Assembly: GCF_029023725.1 (NCBI RefSeq)
Contig: NZ_CP119075.1
Span: 4,459,501-4,523,500, forward strand
Origin: Synoicihabitans lomoniglobus
GTDB taxonomy: Bacteria > Verrucomicrobiota > Verrucomicrobiia > Opitutales > Opitutaceae
Reading direction: 5' to 3'
DNA length: 64,000 nucleotides
This document shows, one piece after another, positions 1 through 8,901 of this stretch. Made by a program: the position numbers and the translations under genes. Every line of letters starts with the position of its first letter. Positions within the stretch are counted from its first letter, which is position 1. The notes below the pieces were generated by a model. That model did not search any database. It was not told the DNA's origin and worked only from the letters and a program-made list of their open reading frames with translations.

Positions 1-471
1 TTCCTCCTCGTTGCTCTCCTCGCAAACGGCCGTTCGCTCACTCAATCACCCTGCTCCCGTCACCGTCGCGCATTACGCGCTTAGCCGGGTTATCCATCGG
101 GCGCGGGTAAAAGGGCGTCACCTATCGGGGTGATGTTCGCCTCCGCGGATATCCCGCAAAGTGCGCGACCGGTCGTCACTTCGGCGGAAACCCGTGCCCC
201 CAAGGCACAAATCAAAGCGCTGCTCGATCAGGTCGACGCCGATCAAAAAGCCGGCGCGATTCATTGGTTGCCCATCACCGACGATCATCTTCAACGCGTG
301 TCGGCCGTTTTCCTGAAGGCTCCGGCTGATCTCTTTTTGCGCGCCGCAGACGCCTTGCATCTCGCCTGCGCGGCGGCGGAGCGTTTCCCCGCAATCTATT
401 CCAACGATCGCCACCTCCTGGCCGCCGCATCTCGATTCGGACTCGATGGAATCAACGTCATCGCGGCATAG
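1..471 (+). pseudogene. PIN-domain toxin remnant, 5'-incomplete and apparently frameshifted
   Basis: The readable frame from ATG 130 gives 113 residues. Its second half, with FLRAADALHLACA and YSNDRHLLAAA, matches the C-terminal half of VapC-like PIN ribonucleases (conserved D of ADALHLA, D of NDRHLL). The N-terminal PIN core with its first catalytic Asp is absent from this frame. In another frame, bases 2-127 can be read as ALSRVIHRARVKGRHLSG followed by a stop, which resembles the segment that normally precedes the visible part (helix with R-x-x-x-x-H/R and GxLS). I infer one frameshift near base 125; the true start would lie left of the window. No antitoxin gene is visible. It could instead be a short divergent PIN protein starting at 130, but without the N-terminal acidic residues it would not be an active nuclease. 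Confidence 0.55.
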
Positions 472-794
472 GAGGTGTTTTTTGAAGGACAGAAAAACAG
501 GGGCAATCCGCAGATCTTGGTTCCAGCCTCAAACCTATAGCCGTTCTTTGCTGGCGCATCCATTATTTCGATACATCGCCGCCGATGACCGAGCTCACCA
601 GGTCACCTACCTTTGGCGTTCAGAGGGGCCATATTGTCACGTTGTCACCACTCAAAAAATCGCCGAATCGGTGATTTCCGGTCGAGCCATCGGATTTAAT
701 CTGAGTTCCGCAGCTCAAAAAAACACGATTGTTGCATTTAAGAGCTTGGGGAATGAATGCCCCTTTGCGGTTCTCGGCGCGGCGCGCGGACGGA
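472..794. other. Intergenic region without a recognisable gene
   Basis: This stretch lies between the PIN remnant and the convergent end of the mannitol dehydrogenase gene. A purine-rich AGGAGG sits at about 471 and is followed by a TTG at 482, opening a frame of about 125 codons. The translation resembles nothing I know and runs into the antisense of the dehydrogenase gene, so I do not call it. Local base composition is lower in GC than the neighbouring genes. Confidence 0.4.
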
Positions 795-2291
795 CTATTC
801 CTGCCCGAAGAGGATCGTTTGCATCTGGCGGGCGATGTCGGGGTTTTCGTAGAGGGCGTTGACCATCCGCGTGTAGGTGGTGGTAAAGGTCTGGTGGCGG
901 ACCAGGTCGCCGAAGACCGGCTTCAACTTGAGAAACGACAGCGGGTCGCGTGGCGTGTCAGCGGCGGCTTTGTTCAGCTCCGCTTTCAGGTCGTCAACGA
1001 TGTCGAGCGGCGCACCGTGCCGACTGGTGCCTTTGTCGCTGTAGAAGCACCAGGCGGCGATCACCAACGTGGCGTATTCGATGCTGCCACCGCGGGTCAG
1101 ATTTTCGGTGATGGTGGGGATGAGGAATTTCGGCAGCTTGGAGGAGCTTTCCAGGCATATGCGGGCGAGGTTGTCTTTGATGTTCGGGTTCCCAAACCGC
1201 TCGATCAGGCAATCCTTGTAATCGTCCAGATCGATGCCTTCCACGGCGTCGAGCACAGGCGTGGCTTCGAAGTCCATGAAGCGGCGCAGGTAGGTCGCGA
1301 AGAGCGGATCGGCCATACAACCGTCGATGGTGGCATGTCCGTGAATGGAGCCCAGCAATCCGAGCACGGAGTGACCGGCGTTGAGCAGCCGGATCTTCAT
1401 TTTTTCGTAAGGAGTGACATCGGGCACGAATTGCGCGCCGACGGTTTCCCACGCGGGTCGTGCACCACAAAAATGGTCCTCGATGACCCACTGGATGAAC
1501 GGCTCACAGGTGACCGGCCACTCGTCCTTCACCCCGCACTCGGTATCCAGATACTCGATATCGGACGGCGTGGTGACGGGCGTGATGCGATCGACCATCG
1601 CATTGGGGAAGCAGACCTCGCGCTCAATCCAGCGGGCGAGTTCGGGGTCCTGTTTGGCGGCAAAGGCCAGCAGCATCCGGCGCGTCATGTCACCGTTGTG
1701 CTGGATGTTGTCGCAGGATTGCACGGTGAAGGGAGGTCGGCCCACCGACCGGCACTGTTGGAGCGATGCGGTGAGGTAGCCGAAGATGGTTCTGGGCAGC
1801 ATCGGATTCGCAAGATCGTGCCGCACGTCGGGGTTCTTCAGATCGAACTCACCGGTAGCGGGGCTGAAGTTGTAGCCGCCTTCGGTGATGGTGAGGGAGA
1901 CGATCTTGGTCTCCGGGTGCGCCATGCGGGCGATGACCGCTGCAGGGTCGTCGCAACTCAGCATGAAGTCGATGAGCGAGCCGATCACCCGGGTCTCCAT
2001 CTGCCCTCCGGGGTGCTTCACAATCAGCGAGTAGAGGTGATCTTGCTTCTTGAGAATATCGCCGATCTTGCGGTCGGCGTCGCGCAACCCCACCCCGCAG
2101 ATACCCCACTCGGTCGTGCCGGTGGTTTCCATGAGCTCGTCGGTGTAAAAGGCCTGATGCGAACGGTGAAAACCGCCGACACCGATGTGCACGATACCGA
2201 CCTTCACGCGACTGCGGTCGTAGGTGGGGCGGGCCACGCGCGCAGGCAGCCGATAGAGGTTCTGCTGATTCAGGCGAAGGGATTCTTTCAT
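795..2291 (-). CDS. Mannitol 2-dehydrogenase (long-chain polyol dehydrogenase family)
   Basis: A 498-residue cytoplasmic NAD(P)-dependent oxidoreductase expected to convert mannitol to fructose, or a related polyol or uronate pair. The N-terminal Rossmann motif HIGVGGFHRSH (residues 35-45) is diagnostic of the polyol-specific long-chain dehydrogenase family. The catalytic region reads KIRLLNAGHS, supplying Lys299, Asn304 and His307, which correspond to the Lys/Asn/His triad of characterised mannitol 2-dehydrogenases. Length is normal for the family (about 480-500). It is the last gene of a three-gene leftward unit, 21 bp after the permease gene. The adjacent fructokinase supports mannitol to fructose rather than fructuronate reduction. 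Sorbitol or arabinitol as substrate, or fructuronate reductase activity, cannot be excluded from sequence alone. Confidence 0.88.
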   Translation of the reverse strand: MKESLRLNQQNLYRLPARVARPTYDRSRVKVGIVHIGVGGFHRSHQAFYTDELMETTGTTEWGICGVGLRDADRKIGDILKKQDHLYSLIVKHPGGQMETRVIGSLIDFMLSCDDPAAVIARMAHPETKIVSLTITEGGYNFSPATGEFDLKNPDVRHDLANPMLPRTIFGYLTASLQQCRSVGRPPFTVQSCDNIQHNGDMTRRMLLAFAAKQDPELARWIEREVCFPNAMVDRITPVTTPSDIEYLDTECGVKDEWPVTCEPFIQWVIEDHFCGARPAWETVGAQFVPDVTPYEKMKIRLLNAGHSVLGLLGSIHGHATIDGCMADPLFATYLRRFMDFEATPVLDAVEGIDLDDYKDCLIERFGNPNIKDNLARICLESSSKLPKFLIPTITENLTRGGSIEYATLVIAAWCFYSDKGTSRHGAPLDIVDDLKAELNKAAADTPRDPLSFLKLKPVFGDLVRHQTFTTTYTRMVNALYENPDIARQMQTILFGQE

Positions 2292-2312
2292 GATGAACTC
2301 CGGTTTAACGGA

Positions 2313-4028
2313 TTATGCTTGAGCGGACTTTCTGCGCCGCAGGGCCCAATAGGCGAAGCTGAAGTAGGCGATCGTGCAGATGAATCCATATCGGAAGAAG
2401 GTGTCGCGGTTGGCCTCGTAGGCAGCCATATCCGGGCTGCGGAACAAGGTGATGGCCGCCAGCATCAGCGTGAGCGCGAGACTGGCTCGGGCCAACAGGT
2501 GCAACGTCTTCGAGAACGCCGACCGATCGTTCACGCGCGGTTTCGCCTCCGCGGCCTGCCGGGCCTGATAGGCGGCGATCTCCTGGTCGCGCGCCTGCAT
2601 CCTGGCCTCGGCTTCGGGATACTGCTCCGCAGCCCCCGCCTGCTTGGCGAGCAGGGTGTAAACAGTGACGGTGAAGAACCAAGTCGGGATGAAAAGGTAG
2701 TAAAACGACATCACGTTGAGCGCGTTCAGGCCGAATCCGAAGACGAGGCCCGCACCCCAGGACGCCACGGCGGGCGTGCTGTGCTTGAGCTGGCGATAGC
2801 TCACCCAATACCGGGTGAGCCCGATGCGCGGAAAGAGCACGTGCTCGGCAAACACGATAGCACCAACCGGCACGACCAGCAGACCGGCGTAGGTGAGCAT
2901 CGGCAGCATCTTGGTGAAGACAAAGGGGAAGCAAGCAACGATCACGGTGACGATGCCCACGACCAAGGTGGTCTGCTGGCGCGACCGATCCTTGAAGACA
3001 GCCTGCGCTGCCAAGCCCGCCCGATACAGGTTCGCGTTGGCGGTGGTCCAACCCGCGACGAGCACAATCACAAACCCCGACAGACCCAGCGCATGAAACG
3101 CCACGTCGCCCGGGTCGAGGGACACGATGGAGGTTTTCAGCAAGACGGCCGTGCCCGCACCCATGATTCCGGCGGCGATCCATGCAATGTAGTGGCCGAA
3201 CAACATGCCCGAGCTGGTGCACAATCCGTAAATGGATTTTTTGGCGTAACGCAGCAGCGCCATGTCAATGAGACCGACGTGCGTGATGGTATTGGCGGCC
3301 CAGGCAAAACCGATCACCTCAAGCAGGCCGATCCCGGGCTCACCCTTGCTGTTCAAGCCGGTCCAGATCGACTGGTTCCCAATTTCCAGAAAGTCGCTCC
3401 AGCCGGACAGGGTAGTCCGGCCCAACACCGATTCCGCCAGCGCCGGCATCAGGACCAGCGCACCACTGGCGAACATGACAAACAACCACGGTCCGCACAG
3501 TCCTGAAAATTCGGATACCGCGTTGAAGCCATACATGGCGACAAACACCACGATGACACCGACACCCAGAACCACCGCGACAAACATCGGGTCGGTGGGA
3601 TACCAATTGAGCTGAGCGGGAATGTTGAAAACGAACCGAACCGCCGTTGACGAGACCGTGATCATGGCGGCCGAGATCACGGTAAAAATGACGACATTGG
3701 CCCAGTTGTAGAGCTTGGTCATCGAGTCACCGGCGATCTTGTGCAGGTAGGTGTAGAGGCTCAGCCGGGTTTGCACCGCGATGGGCGACGTGATCAGCGT
3801 CCAACTCAGAATGGCGAGAATGTTGCCGATCAACAGGCCGACCAGAATGTCCATCGTCCTGGCCCCCAGCGCCACAAACGTGGCCCCAATGACGAACTCC
3901 GTGGCGGCCACGTGTTCACCGGCATACAGCCCCATGAAATGGGTCCAGCCGTGCAGTTTGTGCTTCGCAATGGGCAACTGCTCTTCGCTCACGTTGCCCC
4001 ACGCGGGAGCCTCAGTTTTGGTATTCAT
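2313..4028 (-). CDS. NCS1-like (cytosine/purine permease family) transporter, probably for the polyol
   Basis: A 571-residue polytopic inner-membrane protein with roughly 12 hydrophobic segments. Its N-terminal part (HGWTHFMGLYAGEHVAATEF followed by a glycine-rich first helix, then a second helix) has the layout of the nucleobase:cation symporter-1 family rather than of MFS or ABC polyol transporters. It is longer than CodB (about 420), with a hydrophilic stretch near residues 460-510 before two last helices. It lies 9 bp after the fructokinase gene and 21 bp before the mannitol dehydrogenase gene. Genomic context therefore points to uptake of mannitol or another polyol, although characterised NCS1 members move nucleobases, hydantoins or vitamins. 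Family assignment is moderately sure; the substrate is inference from context only. Confidence 0.65.
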   Translation of the reverse strand: MNTKTEAPAWGNVSEEQLPIAKHKLHGWTHFMGLYAGEHVAATEFVIGATFVALGARTMDILVGLLIGNILAILSWTLITSPIAVQTRLSLYTYLHKIAGDSMTKLYNWANVVIFTVISAAMITVSSTAVRFVFNIPAQLNWYPTDPMFVAVVLGVGVIVVFVAMYGFNAVSEFSGLCGPWLFVMFASGALVLMPALAESVLGRTTLSGWSDFLEIGNQSIWTGLNSKGEPGIGLLEVIGFAWAANTITHVGLIDMALLRYAKKSIYGLCTSSGMLFGHYIAWIAAGIMGAGTAVLLKTSIVSLDPGDVAFHALGLSGFVIVLVAGWTTANANLYRAGLAAQAVFKDRSRQQTTLVVGIVTVIVACFPFVFTKMLPMLTYAGLLVVPVGAIVFAEHVLFPRIGLTRYWVSYRQLKHSTPAVASWGAGLVFGFGLNALNVMSFYYLFIPTWFFTVTVYTLLAKQAGAAEQYPEAEARMQARDQEIAAYQARQAAEAKPRVNDRSAFSKTLHLLARASLALTLMLAAITLFRSPDMAAYEANRDTFFRYGFICTIAYFSFAYWALRRRKSAQA

Positions 4029-4037
4029 AATCGTGGG

Positions 4038-4949
4038 TTATCTCTTCGGTGGGGATGGGAGTAATTGGCTTTTCAACAGGTGGGCGGGCAGGACGGGAGT
4101 GGCCCCTCTTTGTGAGCAGACATAAGCGGCCACCTCGTTGGCGAATCGATTGACCCGCTCCAACGAGCCGCCTCGCAATATGCCCATGCAAATGGCGGCG
4201 GTAAACGAATCGCCTGCGCCGACGGAATCCACCGCAAGCCCTCCCAGTCCGGGGAAATCACTTGTGCCGTCGGCGCCCACCAACCGGCTGCCTTCCGCAC
4301 CGCGCGTGTAGACCACCAAGCGCAAATCGAACCGTTCCCGGAGCGACACCAACTGCGCGGCCTCTGCGCCCGGCAGCGCGAAATGGGCGGCCAACACCGG
4401 TAGCTCCTCGTCGCTGAGCTTCAGCACCGAGGCCAGTTCGAGCGACTCCTCAATCAGCGCGCGGGAATGAAACGACTGCCGTAAATTCACATCAAAAACC
4501 TTCAACGCGTCCGCGGGCATCTCTCGCAACACCGCACGAATGGTCTCCCGAGTCGGAACCGAGCGCTGGGCGAGTGATCCGAAGCAAATGGCATCCAGCC
4601 TGCGCGCCAACGTCTTCAACTCGTCCGCCAACGGCAGCTGATCCCAAGCCACATCGGCCTTGATCTCATACGACGGTTTCCCGGCCGCACTTAGTGAAAC
4701 CTCCACGCTCCCCGTCGGAAGAACGTCGGTCGTGAAGACATACCGATCATCAACTCCCATCTCCGCCAGCCGACTGCGTGCACGCCGTCCCAGCGAATCC
4801 GTTCCGACACAACTGACCGGGTAGGCTTCGGCACCAAGCTGCCAACAATGCCAGGCAAAGTTTGCGGGCGCACCGCCGAGCTGTTGATGGTGCGGAAAAA
4901 TGTCCCAAAGGAGCTCTCCGATGCCGGCAACAGTCGCCGGTCGTAGCAT
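4038..4949 (-). CDS. PfkB-family fructokinase
   Basis: A sugar kinase of 303 residues if started at ATG 4949; a GTG at 5012 would add 21 residues that do not resemble the family. It begins with GIGELLWDIFP, typical of fructokinases (GE-x-L-x-D). It carries the substrate-lid region QLGGAPANFAWH and ends with the PfkB signature VDSVGAGDSFTAA, whose Asp is the catalytic base and whose GAG forms the anion hole. Expected reaction: ATP + fructose to fructose 6-phosphate in the cytoplasm. It is the first gene of the leftward mannitol unit and sits downstream of the operator-bearing intergenic region. Together with the dehydrogenase it would feed mannitol carbon into glycolysis. Other ketohexoses or ribose-like substrates are possible but less likely here. 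Confidence 0.85.
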   Translation of the reverse strand: MLRPATVAGIGELLWDIFPHHQQLGGAPANFAWHCWQLGAEAYPVSCVGTDSLGRRARSRLAEMGVDDRYVFTTDVLPTGSVEVSLSAAGKPSYEIKADVAWDQLPLADELKTLARRLDAICFGSLAQRSVPTRETIRAVLREMPADALKVFDVNLRQSFHSRALIEESLELASVLKLSDEELPVLAAHFALPGAEAAQLVSLRERFDLRLVVYTRGAEGSRLVGADGTSDFPGLGGLAVDSVGAGDSFTAAICMGILRGGSLERVNRFANEVAAYVCSQRGATPVLPAHLLKSQLLPSPPKR

Positions 4950-5041
4950 GGGTCTATTCAATGGTATTCGGGGTTGTGAGTCAGAGTGAACGGAAGGCAG
5001 CAGCCTTTCCACGGGTAAATGAAATCCTTCATAGGCACCTT

Positions 5042-5089
5042 AAATGTAAACTTTTTAAATTACATTTGCATCCCTTAATAATTACATTT
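5042..5089. promoter_or_regulatory. Operator cluster between the polyol operon and its regulator
   Basis: The region between the divergent fructokinase and regulator genes is strikingly AT-rich. AAATGTAA (5042-5049) and TTACATTT (5060-5067) form an inverted repeat with a 10-bp spacer, and a third TTACATTT lies at 5082-5089, 22 bp from the second copy. Spacings of 18 and 22 bp between equivalent points put the half-sites about two helical turns apart. This is the arrangement expected for dimer binding by the GntR/LacI-type regulator encoded immediately to the right. The assignment to this regulator is inference. Confidence 0.65.
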
Positions 5090-5105
5090 TGTTCTCATTT
5101 TAAGC

Positions 5106-6203
5106 GTGAACTCTTCAAAATTAAGACACTTACAGATTTACGAAAAAATTCGCAGTCTGATCCAAAACGGGAGCTATCGGGCGGGCGATATGTTGCCCAC
5201 GGAGGCCCAATTAGGGGTCACCTTCGGGGCGTCACGCCCCACCATCGCCAAAGCGCTCAACCGGCTCGGCCACGAAAAGCTGGTGCGCCGCCGGGCGGGT
5301 TTCGGAACCCAGGTCCTCGCCCCTGGACGATCTGCGGTAACGGCGGGCTTGCTCATTCCGGAACTACACCAGACCGAAATCTTTGAGCCCATTTGTGCAA
5401 GCATCACCGAGACGGCCAGCATTGCCGGTATGCGCATCATCCGTCCACCGGAGTTGAACCTGCGACAAGAACGCCGCATGTTGACCGAGTCACTGGCCGA
5501 TCAGTTCATCGCCGCCAAGGTTCAGGGCGTGTTCTTCACGCCGGTCGAGTTTATACCCGACCAAGAGGCCTTTAATGTGGAGACCATCAACCGGCTCACG
5601 TCGGCGGGCATCCGCGTGGTGCTGATCGACCGCGACGTGTTCCCCTGGCCTCGGCAAACGCCTCACGACCTGATCGGCATCGACAACATCGAAGCCGGCT
5701 ACGTCATGGGCCGCCACCTGCTCGACAATGGTTGCGGCAAACTCGCCTTCGTCTCCGCCCCCGATCCGGCGATGACTGTGCAGCTACGGCGACTCGGCTG
5801 CCGCGAAGCCCTGATCCAAAACGGCTATCGAGCCAACAGCCTGACCAGCGTGGACTTCATCCCCGACCAACCCGAGAAGACGGCGCAGCAGCTGTTGACC
5901 AAAAAAGTCGACGGCGTGATCTGCGCCAACGACGCCACCGCCGCCCCCCTACTTCGTGCCCTGCTGGATCTCGGCGTTGATATCCCGGGTGCTCTGCAAG
6001 TGGTCGGATTTGACGATGTGAAATACGCGTCCCTATTGAGCGTGCCGCTGACCAGCTATCGTCAGCCCTGCGACGACATCGGCAAAGTCGCCACCGAAAC
6101 GATGATCAACCGCATCAAACACCCGGAGGCACCCACACGTCGCGTCACACTGGCCGGTCAACTCATTCCCCGAAACTCCTCCGCTGGTCGGCTTCCCTCA
6201 TAA
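5106..6203 (+). CDS. GntR-type HTH / LacI-type sugar-binding transcriptional regulator
   Basis: A 365-residue DNA-binding repressor of the AraR-like architecture. A winged-helix GntR domain occupies residues 1-75 (IYEKIRSLIQNGSYRAGDMLP, then SRPTIAKALNRL as the recognition helix). The rest is a periplasmic-binding-protein-like effector domain of the LacI/GalR type (about 80-360), with the typical stretches GVFFTPVEF, VVLIDRD, LIGIDNIEAGYVMGRHLLDNG, GVICANDATA and VVGFDDVKYA. The start is a GTG at 5106; there is no ATG in a plausible place. It is divergent from the mannitol dehydrogenase, permease and fructokinase genes and shares a repeat-bearing intergenic region with them. It probably represses that unit and is released by a sugar or polyol ligand. 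The effector is not deducible from sequence. Confidence 0.85.
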   Translation: MNSSKLRHLQIYEKIRSLIQNGSYRAGDMLPTEAQLGVTFGASRPTIAKALNRLGHEKLVRRRAGFGTQVLAPGRSAVTAGLLIPELHQTEIFEPICASITETASIAGMRIIRPPELNLRQERRMLTESLADQFIAAKVQGVFFTPVEFIPDQEAFNVETINRLTSAGIRVVLIDRDVFPWPRQTPHDLIGIDNIEAGYVMGRHLLDNGCGKLAFVSAPDPAMTVQLRRLGCREALIQNGYRANSLTSVDFIPDQPEKTAQQLLTKKVDGVICANDATAAPLLRALLDLGVDIPGALQVVGFDDVKYASLLSVPLTSYRQPCDDIGKVATETMINRIKHPEAPTRRVTLAGQLIPRNSSAGRLPS

Positions 6204-6366
6204 ATATGCCAATGCCAGGTCCGGAAATCGTCGCAAGTGACGTAGCCATTCCGGACATGACAAGCGATTCGCCATTGCCTCAGACTAGGGTGTGTCTGGG
6301 TTTAAATGGCAGCCATCGTGGGCCGAAAAGGCGGTTCCGCACGATTGCTGCGCGTCAATTCAAACC

Positions 6367-7362
6367 TCACTGACCCAAAGCAAATCCTTCATCCCGTAGG
6401 AAGTTCACCGCCTGTTGCGCGCAGTCCTCAATGTAAGGGTCACGATTGTGAAACCCGTGGCCGACTTTCTGGAATGTCACCAATTCGCAACGCAGCTCCA
6501 GCGCGTGAGCCCGCTCGGTAAAATTGCGGGCATCGACGAGAGGCGTTTTTTCGTCCTCCTCACCTTGAAAGATGATAATCGGCGGGAGTCCGGCCCGCAG
6601 GTTGGGCGTGGAGGAGAATTGCTCCACGGTTCCGCCAATCGAATCTTCCAGTCGTCCTCGCCCTCGATCCCCGACGAATCGCTCAAAATCAATCGCCGGA
6701 TTGTAGAGCACGACGGCATCGGGAACCTCGATTGAGTCGGAGTGCGGCAGCACCGCGCTCGCCAACGCCAGGTAACCTCCGGCCGAACCGCCGGCCGCGA
6801 TGACTTGCCGCGGATCGATCTGGAGCGCAGCGGCATTCTCGCGAACCCACCGCAACGCGGAACGCGCGTCGATCACCTGCTGGGCAATCGTCACCTCGAC
6901 GCGGTCTTTCAGGCGATACTCCACACAAAACGCCACCGCCCCGCGGGCCGCGAAATACTTCGCCTGCAAAAAAAACTGCTCCGGACTTCCGGATTGAAAA
7001 CCTCCTCCGTGAAAAAACAACACCGCCGGTCGCGCGATAGCGCCCCCGGCTTCGGTTTCCGCTGGCGGAGGCCGCACGATGGAGAGCCGAAGATCCAGGT
7101 AGTCGACCTTGCGATCCCGCTCCAACCGCCCGCGTTCGTTGCGGCGTTTCGTAATGACGTCGGGGATACGTTTAAACGCCACGATCTCCATGTCGGCGGC
7201 GACCCGGGCGCGCCCTTCGAGCAGTTGCTCGCGCGTGCGATTGGCCGCGGTGAGGTCGCTGACAAAACAACTGCCACCCCAGATCAGCGTGCAACAGACA
7301 AAGCGGAAAATCGCGAGACGAACGGAACGCGGGCAAACGGACATAAGCAGGAGGAATTTCAT
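6367..7362 (-). CDS. Secreted alpha/beta-hydrolase esterase
   Basis: A 331-residue protein with an N-terminal hydrophobic export segment (residues about 8-35) and an alpha/beta-hydrolase-3-like fold of the acetyl-esterase/BD-FAE kind. Visible are the oxyanion motif HGGGFQSG, the nucleophile elbow GGSAGG (Ser), the acid region GEEDEKTP and the catalytic His in VGHGFHNRD. It should hydrolyse small ester substituents (for example acetyl or other acyl groups) outside the cytoplasmic membrane. It is the last gene of the 13-gene sulfatase cluster, 12 bp after the preceding sulfatase, so removal of ester decorations from the same substrate is the natural inference. The specific ester is unknown. A start at the second Met (residue 7) is equally possible. 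Confidence 0.8.
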   Translation of the reverse strand: MKFLLLMSVCPRSVRLAIFRFVCCTLIWGGSCFVSDLTAANRTREQLLEGRARVAADMEIVAFKRIPDVITKRRNERGRLERDRKVDYLDLRLSIVRPPPAETEAGGAIARPAVLFFHGGGFQSGSPEQFFLQAKYFAARGAVAFCVEYRLKDRVEVTIAQQVIDARSALRWVRENAAALQIDPRQVIAAGGSAGGYLALASAVLPHSDSIEVPDAVVLYNPAIDFERFVGDRGRGRLEDSIGGTVEQFSSTPNLRAGLPPIIIFQGEEDEKTPLVDARNFTERAHALELRCELVTFQKVGHGFHNRDPYIEDCAQQAVNFLRDEGFALGQ

Positions 7363-7374
7363 TTCAATGCCACA

Positions 7375-8901
7375 TCATGGGCCGAGTGAGCGCACCGATG
7401 GCAGGGCGTCGACAAACGGAGCTTCGGTGCGGCGGAGTTGCGCGACGGCGTCACCACGCAGACGCAGAACACGCTGCCGTTGATCCGGCTCACCGGCTAA
7501 ATTCGTCAACTCATCCGGATCGGCGTTCAGATCGTAGAGTTCCTCCCCTTCACCTTCCACCAAGGTGCGAATGTATTTAAAATTCCCCTTCCGCAGCATG
7601 ACATACCACGGCACCTGGGCGACGTGGGAGTGTCCGTCCATCCCGGCTTCGGGCAACGGCATCGTCGCGCGGCCATACGTCCAGCCGGTGTAACTGAGCA
7701 TGACGGGATGCGGCCAAGTCGCAGTTTCGTTCTGCAGCAGCGGGCTGAGGTCATGCCCGTGCATTCGCCACGGCAGTGCAATGCCGGCCTGCTCAAAAAA
7801 AGTCGGGATCAAATCAAGCCCGGTCACCGGACGGTCCACCGTGTGTCCGGCCAGCACCGTGCCGGGTTGGCTCACGATCAACGGCGCCCGAATATTTGCA
7901 TCGTAGGGCGCCACTTTTTTGATGAAGCCGTGTTCCCCCCACGCGTAACCTTGATCCGAGGTGAACACGACGAGGGTGTTCTCCAATTGCCCCGTTTCGG
8001 CCAACGTATCCAACAAGCGCCCCACGCCTTCATCGATCGCGCGAATCGAGCGGTTGTAATCGTGCACGCCTTCACGCAGGGGAAAGCCTGCGGGGTAAAC
8101 CGCCCGCAACATGCCGTTGTCATCGTATTCAAATTCCCTGACCTTTTGCATGTAAGCCGGTTTGCCCGGCCGCGGCGGAAAGATGTCGGACGGCACCGGG
8201 ACTTCCTCGCGCAGGTAATCGAAGCGGTGACGCTCGGCCGGCACGAACGGATGATGCGGCGCGGTGTAACACAACCAAAGATACCACGGCTGGTCGGCGT
8301 CGCGGTTCGCTCCGCGCACAAAGGCATCCGCCCACTCCGTGTAGTTATCGGTCGAATACCCCCGGACCGGTTGCGCGGGCGCGCCGTTGAACGAAATCTT
8401 CTGATCGTAAAAATAACTGGTTCCGTCCGGGTTTTCCGCGCGTTTGGGTCTCAACCACGCGGCCTGATAGTCCCAATCACGGCCGGCCCCCGTGTCCGCC
8501 CCAACGTGCCATTTGCCGATGTGCGCCGTGGTGTAGCCATGATCACGCAACACGCTCGGCCAAAACGGGGCCTGCTGGGGATCGTATGCAACGCCCGGAT
8601 AAGGTCCTTCCATCCGCACGGTCTCCACCGCGTGCGGCAGACGTCCGGTCAGCAACGACACGCGGGCCGGCATGCACCAGGTGCCGACATACGCCGTCGC
8701 AAATTTCACCCCGCTCTCGGCCAGCCGATCAATATTCGGCGTATTCACCCACGGCCGGGAGCCTTCGTAGCAGCCCACCGACCGGTAGGACTGATCGTCG
8801 GTCATGATGAACAGAATATTGGGTCGCGCCCTGGCGGTCGCGGCTACCGCCGACAGCGCGAAGAATCCCAGGAACAAACCAAAGCGTATCTGATTTCTCA
8901 T
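7375..8901 (-). CDS. Sulfatase, S1 family, exported
   Basis: A 508-residue type I sulfatase with a cleavable signal peptide (about 1-25) and the active-site sequence CMPAR at residues 76-80, fitting the C-x-P-x-R signature in which Cys is converted to formylglycine. Asp35-Asp36 (TDDQS) are metal ligands. Later metal and substrate elements are also visible: GKWHVG, TAPHHPFVP, TSDQGYAWGEHG. It should hydrolyse sulfate esters in the periplasm or outside the cell. The start overlaps the stop of the amidohydrolase gene by 4 bp, indicating translational coupling. A formylglycine-generating enzyme or anSME is needed for maturation and is not in the window. The sulfated substrate cannot be told from the sequence. 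Confidence 0.9.
   Translation of the reverse strand: MRNQIRFGLFLGFFALSAVAATARARPNILFIMTDDQSYRSVGCYEGSRPWVNTPNIDRLAESGVKFATAYVGTWCMPARVSLLTGRLPHAVETVRMEGPYPGVAYDPQQAPFWPSVLRDHGYTTAHIGKWHVGADTGAGRDWDYQAAWLRPKRAENPDGTSYFYDQKISFNGAPAQPVRGYSTDNYTEWADAFVRGANRDADQPWYLWLCYTAPHHPFVPAERHRFDYLREEVPVPSDIFPPRPGKPAYMQKVREFEYDDNGMLRAVYPAGFPLREGVHDYNRSIRAIDEGVGRLLDTLAETGQLENTLVVFTSDQGYAWGEHGFIKKVAPYDANIRAPLIVSQPGTVLAGHTVDRPVTGLDLIPTFFEQAGIALPWRMHGHDLSPLLQNETATWPHPVMLSYTGWTYGRATMPLPEAGMDGHSHVAQVPWYVMLRKGNFKYIRTLVEGEGEELYDLNADPDELTNLAGEPDQRQRVLRLRGDAVAQLRRTEAPFVDALPSVRSLGP

Noticed and set aside
446-862. A rightward frame after the PIN remnant, with AGGAGG near 471
   Set aside because: The translation resembles no family and its end is antisense to the dehydrogenase gene; the purine-rich motif alone is not enough.
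729-3506. A 925-codon rightward open frame
   Set aside because: It is antisense to the mannitol dehydrogenase and permease genes, whose own translations have clear motifs; its translation is rich in Gly/Arg/His with no recognisable domain, as expected from high-GC antisense.
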